Source of the DNA: Manis javanica
Taxonomy: Eukaryota > Chordata > Mammalia > Pholidota > Manidae
Length of the DNA stretch: 64,000 bases
Reading direction: 5' to 3'
NCBI RefSeq assembly: GCF_040802235.1
Contig: NC_133167.1
Span: 41,662,001 to 41,726,000 of the forward strand
Of this stretch, positions 33,430-46,020 are shown piece by piece. Below the pieces are notes generated by a model. It saw only the letters and a list, made by a program, of their open reading frames with translations, had not been told where the DNA came from and made no database searches. Every line of letters begins with the position of its first letter. The stretch's first letter is position 1. The translations under genes were made by a program, and so were the position numbers.

Positions 33430-34309
33430 CCTTAGGAACACTTCCATCTATAGCAGTCCCTCTAAAATACACTGTAGAGACAGTTTTGGGAAAGTAAATT
33501 TGCTCAGCTTTTGCTTATCTGGAAATCATTTAATTCTTCCTTCAAATTTAAATGATAATCTCGCCAAGTATTCTTGGTTTGAGGTCCTTCTGCCTCATTG
33601 TATTAATATATCATGCCACTCCCTTTTGGCTGTAAGGTTTCTGTTGAGAAGTCTGATGATACCCTGATGTATTTCCTTTGTATGTGATCTTTTTTCTCTC
33701 TTTGGCTGCTTTTAATACTCTGTCCTTATCCTTGATCTTTGCCATTTTAATCATTATGTGTCTTGGTGTAGTCTTCCTTAGGTCCCTTGTGTTGGGAGAT
33801 CTGCGCACCTCTATGGCCTGAGAGAATATCTCCTTCCCCAGATTGGGGAAGCTTTCAGAAATTACTTCCTCAAAAACACTCTCTATCCCCCTTTTTATGT
33901 CTTCTTATTGTGGTACCCTTATAATGTGAATATTGTTCTCTTTGGATTGGTCACACAGTTCTATCAATATTCTTTCATTCCTAGATATCCTTTTGTTCTC
34001 TCTGTCCCTTAGCTTATTTGTGTTCATATTCTCTAATTTCTATTTCATTTGCTGTCTCCTCTACTTCATCTAATCTGCTTTTAAATCCCTCCATTGTATG
34101 TTTCATTTCAATACTGTATTCTTGAACATTTGCACATCATTCCTTAATTCCTTCCTGAGTTCTTGAATATTTTTGTTTAGCTCCATGAGCATGTTTATGA
34201 TTTATACATTGAAATTTCTTTCAGGAAGATTGATGAGTTCAGTTTCACTTGGCCTTCTTTCTGGTGTTTGTGGGATTTTGGGTTGAACCAGTTTCCTTTG
34301 ACTTTTCAT
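33430..34309 (-). pseudogene. L1 ORF1 (broken)
   Basis: ORF1p is the L1 RNA-binding chaperone. The start codon is chosen at 34,309, where the sequence turns into the charged N-terminal segment MKSQRKLVQPK. The frame stops at 34,202; the coiled coil and RRM are then found in other frames, and the C-terminal domain is legible at 33,808-33,611 with TPRHIMIKMAKIKDKDRVLKA. The 3' limit is approximate. Multiple stops make it non-functional. Confidence 0.75.
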
Positions 34310-35262
34310 ATTTGTAGGTGGCCCTCTAGTGCCCAGAAGCTCTACTCTCTGGAGCTGCTCAGCCTCTGGAGTAATGGTGAAGGTCCCAGGGGAGTAGTGC
34401 TGGTACCTGTTCGGGGGAAAGAAGTCTTCATTGTTTCCCTGCTGTAGTGCCTGTCTCCACTGCCAGGGCCAGTGAGCCAAGCATGCAGGAAGAAGCTTCT
34501 GTGCTTTGAATTTGTAACTGCCATAGGCAGGGATGCCCTGGCTGGCCTGATGCCAGGGCAGGGGCTGCTGGTTTGCAAGTGGTGCCAGCCAGGAGGAAGG
34601 CATAACAGGCTGTGTATCATAATGGGAAGCTTCAGAACTGCGTGGTCATCCGGGGAGATGGAGTGGAGGAAGCTCCTAAAAGTTCCCAACCTGCTGGGCA
34701 GAGCACACCTGGACAATTTGTCCACCTGTTGTTTCTCCTGAGCACCAAGTTCTGGGTGATTCTTACCCCTTTAGCAGCCCTCTCACTTTTCAGAAGTCTC
34801 TCAAACTGCCCGCCTTTCTATTTTCCCACAGTGGCTGGATGTGGATCCCATTTTCCATAAGCAGCTGGAACCTCAGTCTCTCCAAGTATTCTGCCTGTCT
34901 TAGCTTTCCAACCCCACTAATCTGCAGAGCACCATGTGATGTAGGTTGATGCTCCCAGAGCATATCTCCAGGGATGGGTGTTCAGCAGTCCTACACCTCC
35001 ACCCCTTCCCTGCTCTATTTCTCTTCCTCCCTCCAGTAAGCTGGGATGGGGGAAGGGCTTGAGTTCTTCCAGATCATGGCTTTGACATATTACCGTTTTC
35101 CTTAAGGCCTGCTAACTTTCCTCAGGTGTAGACAGTCTGCTGCAGCCTTTTTTTCTTCTGTTGTTTCAGGATTTAATGTATTTGTTATATTTTAATATTA
35201 TATGTGGTTTTGGGAGGAGGTTTCTGTCTCACCTCTCACACTGCCATCTTTCCAAATGTGTG

Positions 35263-35330
35263 TTTCTTTAAGCTGCTAAATTTCTGTTAATTTGTTACAC
35301 AGCATGGAAATGTACTTCACATAGAATGTT
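35263..35330 (+). repeat. Ancient LTR-type repeat, 3' part
   Basis: Continuation of the element at 28,480-28,997 after the L1 insertion; ends near 'gttacacagca'. Confidence 0.65.
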
Positions 35331-35344
35331 TAATTCAATATTCT

Positions 35345-35475
35345 AGTTTTAGTGTCACAAAATGCTAAAACAGGAAGAAAGCCATGATCCCTAAACATGG
35401 TCAACTTATTTTACAGATTGGGAAAATAAGGCCATAGAGAGTGAGCAACTTATCTGTGGCCACATGGCTCACTAG
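35345..35475 (+). repeat. MIR SINE relic
   Basis: 'ttattttacagattgggaaaataaggccatagagagtgagcaacttatctgtggccacatgg' matches the MIR core in sense. Confidence 0.6.
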
Positions 35476-36900
35476 CTATTACAATCTCCTCTCCTGTTTC
35501 TCCACCTATTTTTTTTCCTGCTGCACTATGCTGCCTTCTAAGTATTACATATCAAGTATTTTTGTTTCTTTGTTAGTCTGTGTGAAGCATATCCTGCAAC
35601 TTTATTCTGGCTTATTGAGGTTTAGAATTTTTTTCTTTTGATCTACGAACGTGAAAGTTAGAGTGTCTGTTTTAGTTCAGAAAAAAACAAGTGTTTTTTT
35701 CTGCTTCATCCAAGGGATCTATTCTATATGTTAGTCATCTGAATTCTCAACTTTTGACCTGTGGCAACCCCCATCATGAAAATATACTTGCATGGGGTTA
35801 GGAAGAACTTTTTAGAGTTTTCCCAAACATGGCTCATTTTAATACTTCCTGCCCAGTCAAGGCAACTATCCTCTCTCCCACAAATTCTTGGGAGGCTTTG
35901 GAAACCCTTTCCTCTTTTACGTGGCCTTCCCTGGGAAACACAGCCACAGTAAAGATCACTGAAGGGTTACTGGGTTGTGATGCTGGACAGCAAGAAAATA
36001 GAAAATATTTAAAAAATAAAAAAAGGAATGAATGAAAGAAAGACTGTGAAAACAATGCAATATAACATGCTAGTGACCTTTGGTGCTCATGATTAAAATC
36101 ATGGAGCTTGAACAGCCCCAGGATATGAACATCTCTCATAAGCTGCAAAGATGTTGTCAAACCTAGTGGGCACATCTTACACTGCTTTCTCTGTCCATTG
36201 TCAAAGACAAGAGAGAAAGGAACTAGTGTTTTGGTTAATGCTGCTTTGGAATTTGCTTTATTTATGCAGTTCATGAAGTACTGGAAAGATTTAACTACTG
36301 TAACACCTCAATACCTATTTTCACGGCAGTCATCCTCCTAGTTCTCACATATTTTCCTGCTTTTTGTCTCATGTCATCTTCTTTGCTTGGCCTAGTACAA
36401 AGTTACTATTTTCATTCTATTAATGTTGGGGTGAGAAAATGGAATTCTTTTCTTTTATGTATGAGCCAAGGAATTATCTGCATCAGGACTGATAGGGTGA
36501 AACAGTCAACAGGGGTAGAGTGAAAGATGACAGATCAACATCCATGTGCAGTGAACAATCAAATCTTTTTCTATAGATTACAGTAATTTGGGGGTGACTC
36601 AGGACAAAATGAGTCTTGGAAATAATTCCAGTTTAAGTTATCAAACTGTAGGTTGGACTCCTATTCAGCTACTTGATATAAGCAAATTCTAGCAGTCACA
36701 TTTTATGTGGAAATATTTCCCCTGACCTAAGTACATATGTGTAATTACAACAATTCTGAAAACAACTTGAGGTTACTAAGCTTCCCCCATCCCTTTTGCT
36801 GGCAAGATCCCTAACCCCCCACTCCTCTTTTCTACAAAGATACTATCTTCACTTGCCAGGGTACTAAAATTAGAAGATTAAATATTCTTTGATTATTTGT
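35476..36900. other. No gene seen
   Basis: A minus-strand open frame of 146 codons (36,274 to 35,834) lacks domain, codon bias or splice context and has long Phe-rich low-complexity; I treat it as chance. Confidence 0.45.
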
Positions 36901-39044
36901 TGCTTAACTAAAATTTACATAACTCAGGAATGATAACAAATGAAGTTTTGTCAGATATTTATACATGAAATTTGGTCTATCCCATCATTTCCTGGAGCAG
37001 GTTTAGCTGAGGGATAGGAGGCTGGTCTGGTAGTGGAAGAATCTTCTTGGGAATAGACGGATTCCTGTCACTTTCTGTGAATCAAAGTGATTCACTGTCT
37101 CTTTTGGATTGTTTCTGCCCCTCACAAGCACAAGTTGAATCGCTCAGATGTGAAAAACAGTCTGAGACCAGTATCCATCAATACTTGGTTGAGGAGGCCC
37201 CTTCCCAGTTGCCTCCATTTATTAGAGCCAGTGAAGTGATCTGTTTCAACATTTCTTATTATGAATTCCAAGTGGAAATAGGAAGAAGATTCGACAACTT
37301 GACCTCTGTCCATCTTGTACACCATACTCCCACAGGAACACTGGTGACTATAAAAATTACAGATCTGGAAAACAGCACAGAAGAATGCCTGAAAGCTTCA
37401 CAGAGAGCAGAGATTCTATTCCACTTTTTCTGAGTTCCCACATTAACAACTTATTGGACTGTTTTCACTCTTGGCAGCTGGCTTTGGGTTATTTCTCCAT
37501 TTATGGCCTATGCTTCAGCAAGTCAGCTCTTGAAGACTTACTTTCCTGAAGGAGTGAGTAAGAAACTTTAATAAGAAACATTCTCTTCGGAGCAGTGAGA
37601 GGGTTGAGCTATCTACACCAAAATGGCTAGAGTCACAGGAGTGTTAAGGCCAGCCGTATCCTCATTTCTGGTGATGGTCTTGTGACCCTCTCTGGTCTGT
37701 CCCATCTGCATAGTTTGGCTAAACATGGACAGAGGCATAGGTCTGTGTATGATTTCTCACAGTTCAGCACAGCAGTGCAGCCATGGCTGAGTCTAGAATT
37801 GAGACAGGATTTACATGGATATAATGTAAAGTTGGATATTTACAGTGCTGGAATTACAGCATATTAATTGGCCAGTGGGTGGGTATCCTTCCAGGACATC
37901 CATAGGACTCAGACACTGTTACAGAAACTGAAAGGTCCTCCTTATAGCCCATTGGATATCAGTACTTTCCTCAGTCAGAATCCAGAATGAAGAATTTCCA
38001 ATCAAGTATAGACTCTGGGATTGGAGACAGTGTACCTGCCTCCTGTGGGATCTGCACAGTAAATAGTGACAGATTGCAAATGGCATCCTCAAAAACTCTC
38101 TGCTGCCTTCTTTAGCTTGATACAGCTCTGTTTGTAACAAGATCCTGAGAAAAGGCCATCAGTAAGCAGTTTATTGTCCCACATTTTCTTCAAACATGAA
38201 ATAAGTAAGCTAGGATTCAATCAGTACTTGCCCTGTTGCCTCCTGCTTCACAAGCCATCAATGGCACTGCCTCCAGCATCGCGTTGGACTGAGCCAGAAT
38301 GTGACTTTCCTGATGAAACAGACTCAAACGGGGAATTCTAGGGATGTCAAATCCTTTTACGTCCTATATACTTGACACTTTTCCCCGGCTGCTTTTTCTT
38401 CTGTTTTGCTAGGTACAAATACTAGAATTATACTTGAAAATACAGCTGGTGCACTGGAGAATCTAATCATTTAAAACCACTCTGTTCAAAGGAATATGTA
38501 GTTATAGGCCCTGTGGCTAGCTCAGAGTTACATTACAAATCCAGAGAAGCTTCAGACTTATTAAATTATCTTAGTAGCATCTGTTCTCAATTTTTTTTTC
38601 CCCAAGCTGTGACTAATTCCTCTTCTGGACCTCTCAGTACAATTTTTGAGCCAGTTAATTTTTCAGCATCTTGCTGCCCTCAGGAAAATGGAACCACAGA
38701 GGACAGCGCTTCCAAGTACATTTATTACTCCCAGTTCTCTAGCCTTTTTGATCACCTATTATGAGACTAACAGGCTAGTTTATCCTGCCATCAAGCCTTT
38801 TTTTTGGTAGAAGGGAAAATGTTTATACTTTCCCACTCTCTTGTGTTAATACTAACGGTAATATCAAACTGAGCCCCACTCACACTAAATGGTTCACCTG
38901 AAATATATAGAGAAATTGTAATTTGCTTTTTATTTTTGATGGGCTAACATAATACTTTTCTACTCATGTAAACTATAGGAGCTAAATTCATGCACCCCAT
39001 GGGAGCTCAATAAAGATTTTCTGAATCAAAAAAATGCGTAACTA
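36901..39044 (+). pseudogene. STRADB: Processed pseudogene of STRADB (STE20-related pseudokinase adaptor beta)
   Basis: A retrocopy of spliced STRADB mRNA. STRADB is a pseudokinase that, with MO25, activates and relocates the LKB1 kinase. The start codon is CTG at 37,095 instead of ATG; the following LLDCFC, EKQSETSIHQYLVEE and FDNLTSVHL are diagnostic. A TGA replaces an Arg codon at 37,431-37,433, then the kinase-like domain continues through WTVFTLGSWLWVISPFMAY (about 37,455) and [19 protein letters not shown] (37,685 on) with several frameshifts, to a terminal stop at 38,339-38,341. The coding part is contiguous without introns. A 3' UTR of about 670 bp ends with AATAAA (39,009-39,014) and a short A run. 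Candidate target duplications tgcttaacta / tgcgtaacta lie at 36,901-36,910 and 39,035-39,044. Non-functional as protein. Confidence 0.93.
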
Positions 39045-40535
39045 TTTTGTTTAATTTGTTTTAGATTCCCATTAACTAACAAAGTAAAGTTGGACATATT
39101 TCCAGTAGGTACCCTTTTACATACCTAATTTTATTTATTAAAAATAATTTCAGGTATCATTATATAGCACTACTCAGCACAAGGAATTTATGTTTACATA
39201 TTTAATTTGTCATCTTTGTTTTGAACTGTTCAGAATATTAAAAATACATAGCTATAATAGAGGGCCTTATATATCAGATAATTTTTCTTATGTAACTTAT
39301 CTAGTATTTAACTTCATACTAAAATAACTTATTAAGACTATTTAATTTGCTTGGGAAAACTGACATGAATAACAGGTTTTTTGGTCTCAATACCTTGGCA
39401 CAAAGTATCCATAATTATTAGTACTGCAGAATTAAGCATACTTTCAGAAATCTAACAATGTACAAATTGGGGAAATTTCAAAGTTATCTATTCAGAGTTG
39501 TTTCTGAAAATAAAACTCAGTCTTTCCCTCTAACACCAATTATCTAGTGTTCTTACACTCTAACTAAATAGCTAAATTGGTCAACCTCAGCCTTACATTA
39601 AAATTGGAGAATTTTCATTACAATAAAATTTGGGCTTTTCATTGGCATCTTTTAATGAATTTGCCTATGCTGAGCAAAGATCTTTGAATCTAATAGACAA
39701 TTAGTCAAAATAAACATTCCCCTGAACTGGTATAGAATTTTCGTTGTTGTTATTTAGCTTTGTTTTAATTAGCTGTTTTATACTGGATGGTTCAGAGCTC
39801 CAACCTACTGCTTGGGCCTTAAGACTACATAATCCTATAATTATGATACCCCTAACTATGCAGAAATAAAGAGCTCACTATTGCATTTATTTTTAGAACA
39901 TATATGTAATAATCAGGTTTGTGGAGAGTGTAATGAATCATTGGCTACTGAGTTTCATTTTTTAATAAATAATTTTTCATGATTAAATGGGATTACAATG
40001 TTTTTGTTTCCACAGTTAAAAAAAAAGTAAAGAAAAAAAACAAAATAAACATAAAATAAACTTTAATAAATATAAGTTACTCAGACATTTAAAATATGAT
40101 TTCATGTGGAGTTAAAAATTGCAAAATGCTTCATTATTTATACTTTTTTCAGGGGATTTTTCCCAAAACAGCAAAATCAGTTATTTTTGTGATAATATAG
40201 ATATTAATGAAAATGTATTAATATATTTCGATAGTATTACATATATAAATAGAATCTTAGTCTTCAATAAAACTGCAAATAAAATGCCTGTGTAAACAGA
40301 TGGCTTAATAAAGTAACAATAATTTTTACAATTTCCTCAGAGCTTATAGTGATAGCATATTTTTACCTGAATTTCACCTACTTCCATTATCCCAGTCTCT
40401 CATGCCCATCACAAACGCCAGGTCTTCTTCAAGGTCCTTCCTAATTCTTCCTTCTTGATGCTATTTCATTTTTTGAAACTCCATTGGTTATTTGCATATT
40501 TAAAAATACTTCTACTAATTCTTTGTTACAAAGGC
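39045..40535. other. No gene seen; strongly AT-rich
   Basis: About 1.5 kb of AT-rich DNA with A runs near 40,020-40,045. No repeat family or frame I can support. Confidence 0.5.
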
Positions 40536-40539
40536 TTTT

Positions 40540-40847
40540 CAATTTCAAGCAACAGAGGCTGAGACAGTAACTTAAAAATATAGGGTTTTATTTTTCTGAC
40601 ATGACACATATTTGGGAGAAAGCAGCTGATGGCAATATGTCAGTAGCTCAGTGATGTCAAAACTAGCATCACTGTGATTCTCTTGTTCTCTGCCATTTGT
40701 TTCCAAGATGGCTGCCACAGCTCCAGGCATCACTTCAGCATTTGCTATAGGAAGAAGGGGAAGGAGCTGATGTATCTCCCACTTACAGACATCACTCCAC
40801 TATATTTATTGAAGAAAATTACTTTTGTGTAAGAATCATGTGCTTTC
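40540..40847. repeat. Old interspersed repeat, family unassigned
   Basis: 'caacagaggctgagacagtaacttaaaa' and 'tttccaagatggctgccacagctccaggcatcac' have the look of a common mammalian medium-reiteration repeat. I cannot name the family. Confidence 0.4.
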
Positions 40848-41499
40848 CAAAAACATTTTCTTTTAAAAAATCTCTTTACTTAAATAAATTTGATAGACAA
40901 TAATATATTGGTTTCAGATGTACAACACAGTGACTTGATAATTATATACATTACTAGATGCTTGCCATAATAAATGTAGTTATCTATTATACCAAGATAT
41001 TTAAATATTATTGATATATTCTCTATGCTGTACTTCCATTCCTATGACTAACTTATTTTATAATTTGCAGTTTGTACCTCTTTATCCCTTTTACCTATTT
41101 CACCCATCCCCTTACCCCTGCTCCTTATGGTAATCAACAGTTTATTATCTCTATTTGTGGGTCTATTTCTTTTCTGTTTTTTTTTTTTTTAGGTTCTACA
41201 TATAAGTGAAATCATATTGTATTTGTCTTTCTCTTCCTAGTTTATTTCACTTAGCATAATACCCTCTAGGCCCATCCATGTTGTCTCAAATGGCAAGATT
41301 TCCTTATTTTTTATGGCTGAGTAATGTTCCATTGTGTATATATGCCACATCTTTATTCATTCATCTACTGATGGGCACTTTGATTCCATATCTTTGTTAT
41401 TGTAAATAATGTGGCAAAAAACATAAGGGTGCATAAATCTTTTCAAATTAATGATTTTGTTTTCTTTTGGTAATTTCCCAGAAGTGGAATTACTGGGTC

Positions 41500-44400
41500 A
41501 TATAGTATTTTGACTTTTAGATTTTTGAGAGAATTCCATATTGTTTTCCACAGTGGCTGGACAATTTACATTCCCACCAACAGTGTAAGAGGGTTCCCTT
41601 TTCTTCATATCCTTCCTCACCAATACTTGTTTTTTCTTGTTATTTTGGATAGTGGTCATTCTGACTGATGTGAGCTGAAAGCTCATTGTGGTTTTGATTT
41701 TCATTTCCATGATGATTAGTCATGTTGAGTATCTTTTCATGTGTCTGTTGACCATGTGTATATCTTTTTAGGAAAAATGTCTATTCAGGTCCTCTGCCTA
41801 TTTTTGAATTAGATTATTTGTTTTTTTGATTTTGAGTTGTATGAGTTCTTTATATATTTTGGATATTAGCCCCTTTGTGGATATATCATTGGCACATATA
41901 TTCTCCCATACAGTAAGTTGCCTTTTTGTTTTGTTGATGGTATCTTTTGCATAGCAGAAGCTTTTTAGTTTGATGTAGTCCCACTCATTTATTTTTAATT
42001 TTGTTTCCCTTGCCTGGGGAGATGTATCCAGAAAGAAATTTATCACACTGATGTCCATGAGATTCTTGCCAGTGTTTTCTTCTAAGAGTTTTATGTGTCT
42101 TACATTTAGGTCTTTAATTCATTTAGAGTTTACTTTGCATATGGGGTAATACAGTTTCATTCTCTTACATGTAGTTGTGTGGTTTTCCCAACACCATTCA
42201 TTGATGAGACTGTCTTTTCCCCATTGTATGTTCATAGTTCATTTATGGTATATTAACTGACCATATATGTGTGGGTTTACTGGGCTCTCTATTCTATCCC
42301 ATTGATCTATGATTCTTCTTGTGCCAGGACTTTTTAATTACTGTAGCTTTGTGTATAGCTTGAAATCAAGGCTGAAATAAGGGCACATGATATCCTCAGC
42401 TTTGTTCTTCTTTCTCAAGATAACTTTGGCTATTCAGGGTCATTGTGGTTGCATGTAAATTTTAGGATTATTTGGTATAGTTCTTTGAACAATGCCATTG
42501 GTGTTTCGATAGGGAATTCAGTGAATCTGTAAATTGCTTTGGGTAGGATGGCCATTTTGGTAATATTAATTCTTCCTGTCCATGAGCATGGGATAGATAT
42601 CCACTGATTTCTGTCTTCTTCAGTTTTTCTCATCAGTGTCTTATAGCTTTTAGAGTACAGGTCTTTCACTTCCTCAGTTAAGTTTATTCCTAGGTATTTT
42701 ATTCTTTCTGATGCAACTGCAAATGGAATTCCTTTCTTGATTTCTCGTTCTGCTCATTTATTGTTATTATAAAGAAATACAACAAATTTCTGTATATTGA
42801 TTTTGTGTCCTGCAACTTTTCTGAATCCATTTATTCTAATAGTTCATTGATGGCATTTTTAGGATTTTATATATATATTTAGAGAGAGAGTCATGCCATC
42901 TGAAAATAGTGACAATTTTATTTCTTCCATACCAATTTGGATGCTGTTTATTTTTTTTCTTATCTAATTTCTGTGGCTAGGACCTTCAGTACTATGTTGA
43001 ATAAAAGTGGTGAGAGTGGATATCTTTATCTTGTTCCTGATCTTAGAGGAAAAGCTTTCAGCTTTCACTACTGAGTATGATTTTGGCTGTGGGTTTGTCA
43101 TATATGGCCTTTATTATGTTGAGTTATGTTCCCTCTATACCCACTTTGTTGAAAATTTTTATCATGAATGGATGTTGAATTTTGTCAAACACTTTTTTAG
43201 CATCTATTGAGATGATCATGTGGTGAATGATCCTTTTGGTATATTTTTGAATTTGGTTTGCTAATATTTTGTTGTGATTTTTGCATCTATGTTCAAGGAT
43301 ATTGGTTTATAGTTTTTTTTTTGTAGTATCTTTGTATGGTTTTGGCATTACCATAATACTGGCCTTGTAGAATGAGTTTGGTAGTATTCCTATTTTTTTG
43401 AATGCTTTAAAAGGATGGGTATAAGCTCTTCTTTAAATGTTTGGTAGGATTCAACCATGAAGCTCTCTGGCTCTGGCCTTCTGTTTATTGACAGTTTTTG
43501 ATTAGTTGCATTTCATTACTAGTAACTGTAGTAATTTCATATTGTCTGTTTCTTCCTGGGCCAGTCTTGGAAGATTGTCTGTTTCTAAGAATGCATCCAT
43601 TTCTTCTAGGCTGTCCAATTTATTGGCATATAATTTTTCATAGAATTTTCTTATAATTCTTTGAATTTCTGTGTTGTCAGCTCTAACTTTTTTTTCATTT
43701 CTGATTTTGTATATTTGTGTCCTCTTTTTTTTTCTTGATAAGTCTGGCTAGGGGTTTTTCTATTTTGTTTATCTTCTCAAAGAACCTGTTCTTGGTTTCA
43801 CTGATTTTTAAAAAATTGTTTTCTTAGTCTATTTTATTTCCCTACTGATCTTTATTATGTCCTTCCTTCTACTAATGTTGGGCTTTGTTCTTGTATTTCT
43901 AGTTCCTTTAGTTGTATGGTTATATTGTTATATTGCTTATTAGATGTTTTTGTTTCCTGAGATAGGCTTATGTTGCTATAAACTTCCTTCTTAGAACTGT
44001 TTCTGCATCCCTCACATTTTGAACCGCTGTATTTCTGTTTTCGTTTGTCTCTAGGTATTGTTTGATTTTCTCTCTGATCTATTCCTTGGTCCATTGATAT
44101 TTAGAAGCATGTTGTTTAGCCTCCACATGTTTGTGTTTCATTTTACAGGTTTTTTTCTTGTGATTGATTTCTAGTTTCATATCATTGTGGTCTAAGAAGA
44201 TGCTTGATACAATTTCAACTTTCTTTAATTTGTGGAGACTTGTTTTGTATCCTAATATGTCATCTATTTGGGAGAATATTCCATGTGCATTTGAGAAAAA
44301 CGTGTATTCTGTGGCTTTTGGGTAGAATGATCTATTTTTGTCTGTTAAGTCCATCTGGTCTAATGTGTCAGTCAATGTTTTTGTTTCCTTTTTTATTTTT

Positions 44401-44870
44401 TATTTCCTGTCTGATCTATCCATTGATGTAAGTAGGGTGTTATTATGTTGCTGTCAGTTTCTCCTTTTAGGTCTGTTAGTATTTGATTTATATATTTAGG
44501 TGCTCCTATGTTGAGTACATAGATGTTTACAATTGTTATATCCTTTTGTTGGACTGATTCCTTTTTCATTATGTAATGTCCTTCTTTTCTTGTTACTTTC
44601 TTTGTTTTGAAGTCTATTTTGTCTGATATAAGTATTGCAACTCCAGCTTTTTTTGTGTCAATTTACATGGTATATCTTTTCCCATACCTTCAGTTTCTGT
44701 CTGTATGTGTCTTAGGTCTGAAGTGAGTCTTTTATAGGCAATAAATAGATAGGTCTTTATTTTTATTCACTCAGTCACCCCATGTCTTTTGATTGGAGCA
44801 CTTAGATCATTTACACTTAAAGTAACTATTTATATATATGTACTTATTGCCGGTTTGTTAAGTGTTTCCC
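41500..44870 (-). pseudogene. L1 ORF2 (broken, catalytic motifs damaged)
   Basis: The endonuclease end (44,375-44,079) shows FFSNAHGIFSQIDDILGYK, where the catalytic-motif His after Asp is Asp. The reverse transcriptase box near 42,890-42,915 reads FSDG instead of FADD. The thumb and C-terminal segments follow at 42,669-42,430 and 42,058-41,500. Numerous stops and frameshifts. Dead. Confidence 0.82.
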
Positions 44871-45299
44871 AGTTGTTTTTGTTCTTCTTTGATCCTTCCT
44901 TTCTTGCCCTCTTCCCTTCTGTTTTATGACTTTCTTTAGTGTTATGGTTGGGTTCCCTTCTCTTTCCTTTTTGTGTATCTGTTACAATTTTTTTGGTTTG
45001 TGATTACCATGGGGTTCTTATATGACATCCTATGAATATAACAATCTATAAGAAGCTAATAGTCACTTAACTTTGAACATATTCTAATGGTACTACATTT
45101 CTTACTCTTTCTCCTCGATGTTTTAGGGATATAATATCTTCTTTTACATCTTTTAATTGATTTCATTAACTAATTTTTAGATGTAATTGCTTTTGGTACT
45201 TTTCTCTCTTTGACCTTCATAATAGTTTTTAAGAAATTGATCTACTACCTCTGCTATATGTTTGCTTTACCAGTGGAAATTTTTCCATTTCTTAAATAT

Positions 45300-46020
45300 C
45301 TTGCTTCTATTTAGGGTCTTTTCTTCTTAAAGAAGTCCTTTTAATATTTCTTGTAAGGCTGGTTTATTAGTTGTAAACTTTTTTTAACTTATGTTTATCT
45401 GTGAAGCTCTTTATCTTTACTTCAGTTGGAATGATAATCTTGCTGGGCAGAGTATTCTTGGTTGGAAGTTTATTCCATTCAGCACTTTGAATATATCATG
45501 CCCTTCCTTTCTGGTAGGTAGAGTTTCTGCAGAATAATCAGCTGTAACCTTATGGGGCTTGCCTTATACATAATCTGTTGCTTTTCTCTTCCTGCTTTTA
45601 AGAGTCTCTCTTTGTTTTTGATGTTTGATATTTTGAGTACAATGTGCCTTGGTGTGGAACTCCCTGAGTTCATCTTGTTTGGAGCTATCTCTGTTTCCTG
45701 GACCTGGTAGACTGTTTCCTTCCCCAGGTTAGGGAATTTTCCAGCTATTATCTCTTAAAATAACTTTTCTACTTCTTTCTCTCTCTCTTCCTTCTGGGAC
45801 TCCTATAATGTGGATATTAAGATGTTTGATGTTGTCTAAGAAGTTTCTTACCCTATACTTATTTCTTTTAATTCTCTCTTCCTTCTTCTGTTCAACTTGA
45901 GTGTTTTCCATTACTCCATCTTTCAAGTCACTGATCTGTTCTTCTGTATCCTCTAGTCTGCTGTTCATTCCCTCTAGTATATTTTTTATTTCATCTGTTG
46001 AATTCTTCATCTATGATTAT
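45300..46020 (-). pseudogene. L1 ORF1 (broken)
   Basis: A coiled-coil piece (46,010-45,729) with EEQISDLKDGVMENTQ leads into the RRM with HIIGVPEG. The C-terminal domain (45,673-45,479) has TPRHIVLKISNIKNKERLLKA. The N-terminus lies somewhat further right and is not resolvable. Frames are broken. Confidence 0.75.

Larger units (their letters stand above)
28989..35262 (-). mobile_element. Full-length L1 retrotransposon with 9-bp target-site duplication
   Basis: Body 28,998-35,253 (about 6.26 kb), minus strand. The duplicated target aaatgtgtg lies at 28,989-28,997 and 35,254-35,262. The 5' end (right side) starts gaaagatggcagtgtgag, containing an AAGATGGC core at the very start as in L1 promoters that bind YY1. 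A GC-rich 5' UTR of about 940 bp, ORF1, ORF2, a 3' UTR of about 345 bp and a short A tail follow. Both ORFs are interrupted, so it is dead, but catalytic residues are still legible, suggesting moderate age. It inserted into an ancient LTR. Confidence 0.93.

Noticed and set aside
34472-34860. Plus-strand frames near the right end of the 29-35 kb L1
   Set aside because: Antisense shadows of the L1 5' UTR; no independent evidence.
35834-36274. 146-codon minus-strand open frame
   Set aside because: Longest frame in its neighbourhood, but has a Phe-rich low-complexity middle, no domain, no splice or promoter context, and lies in AT-rich unique DNA.
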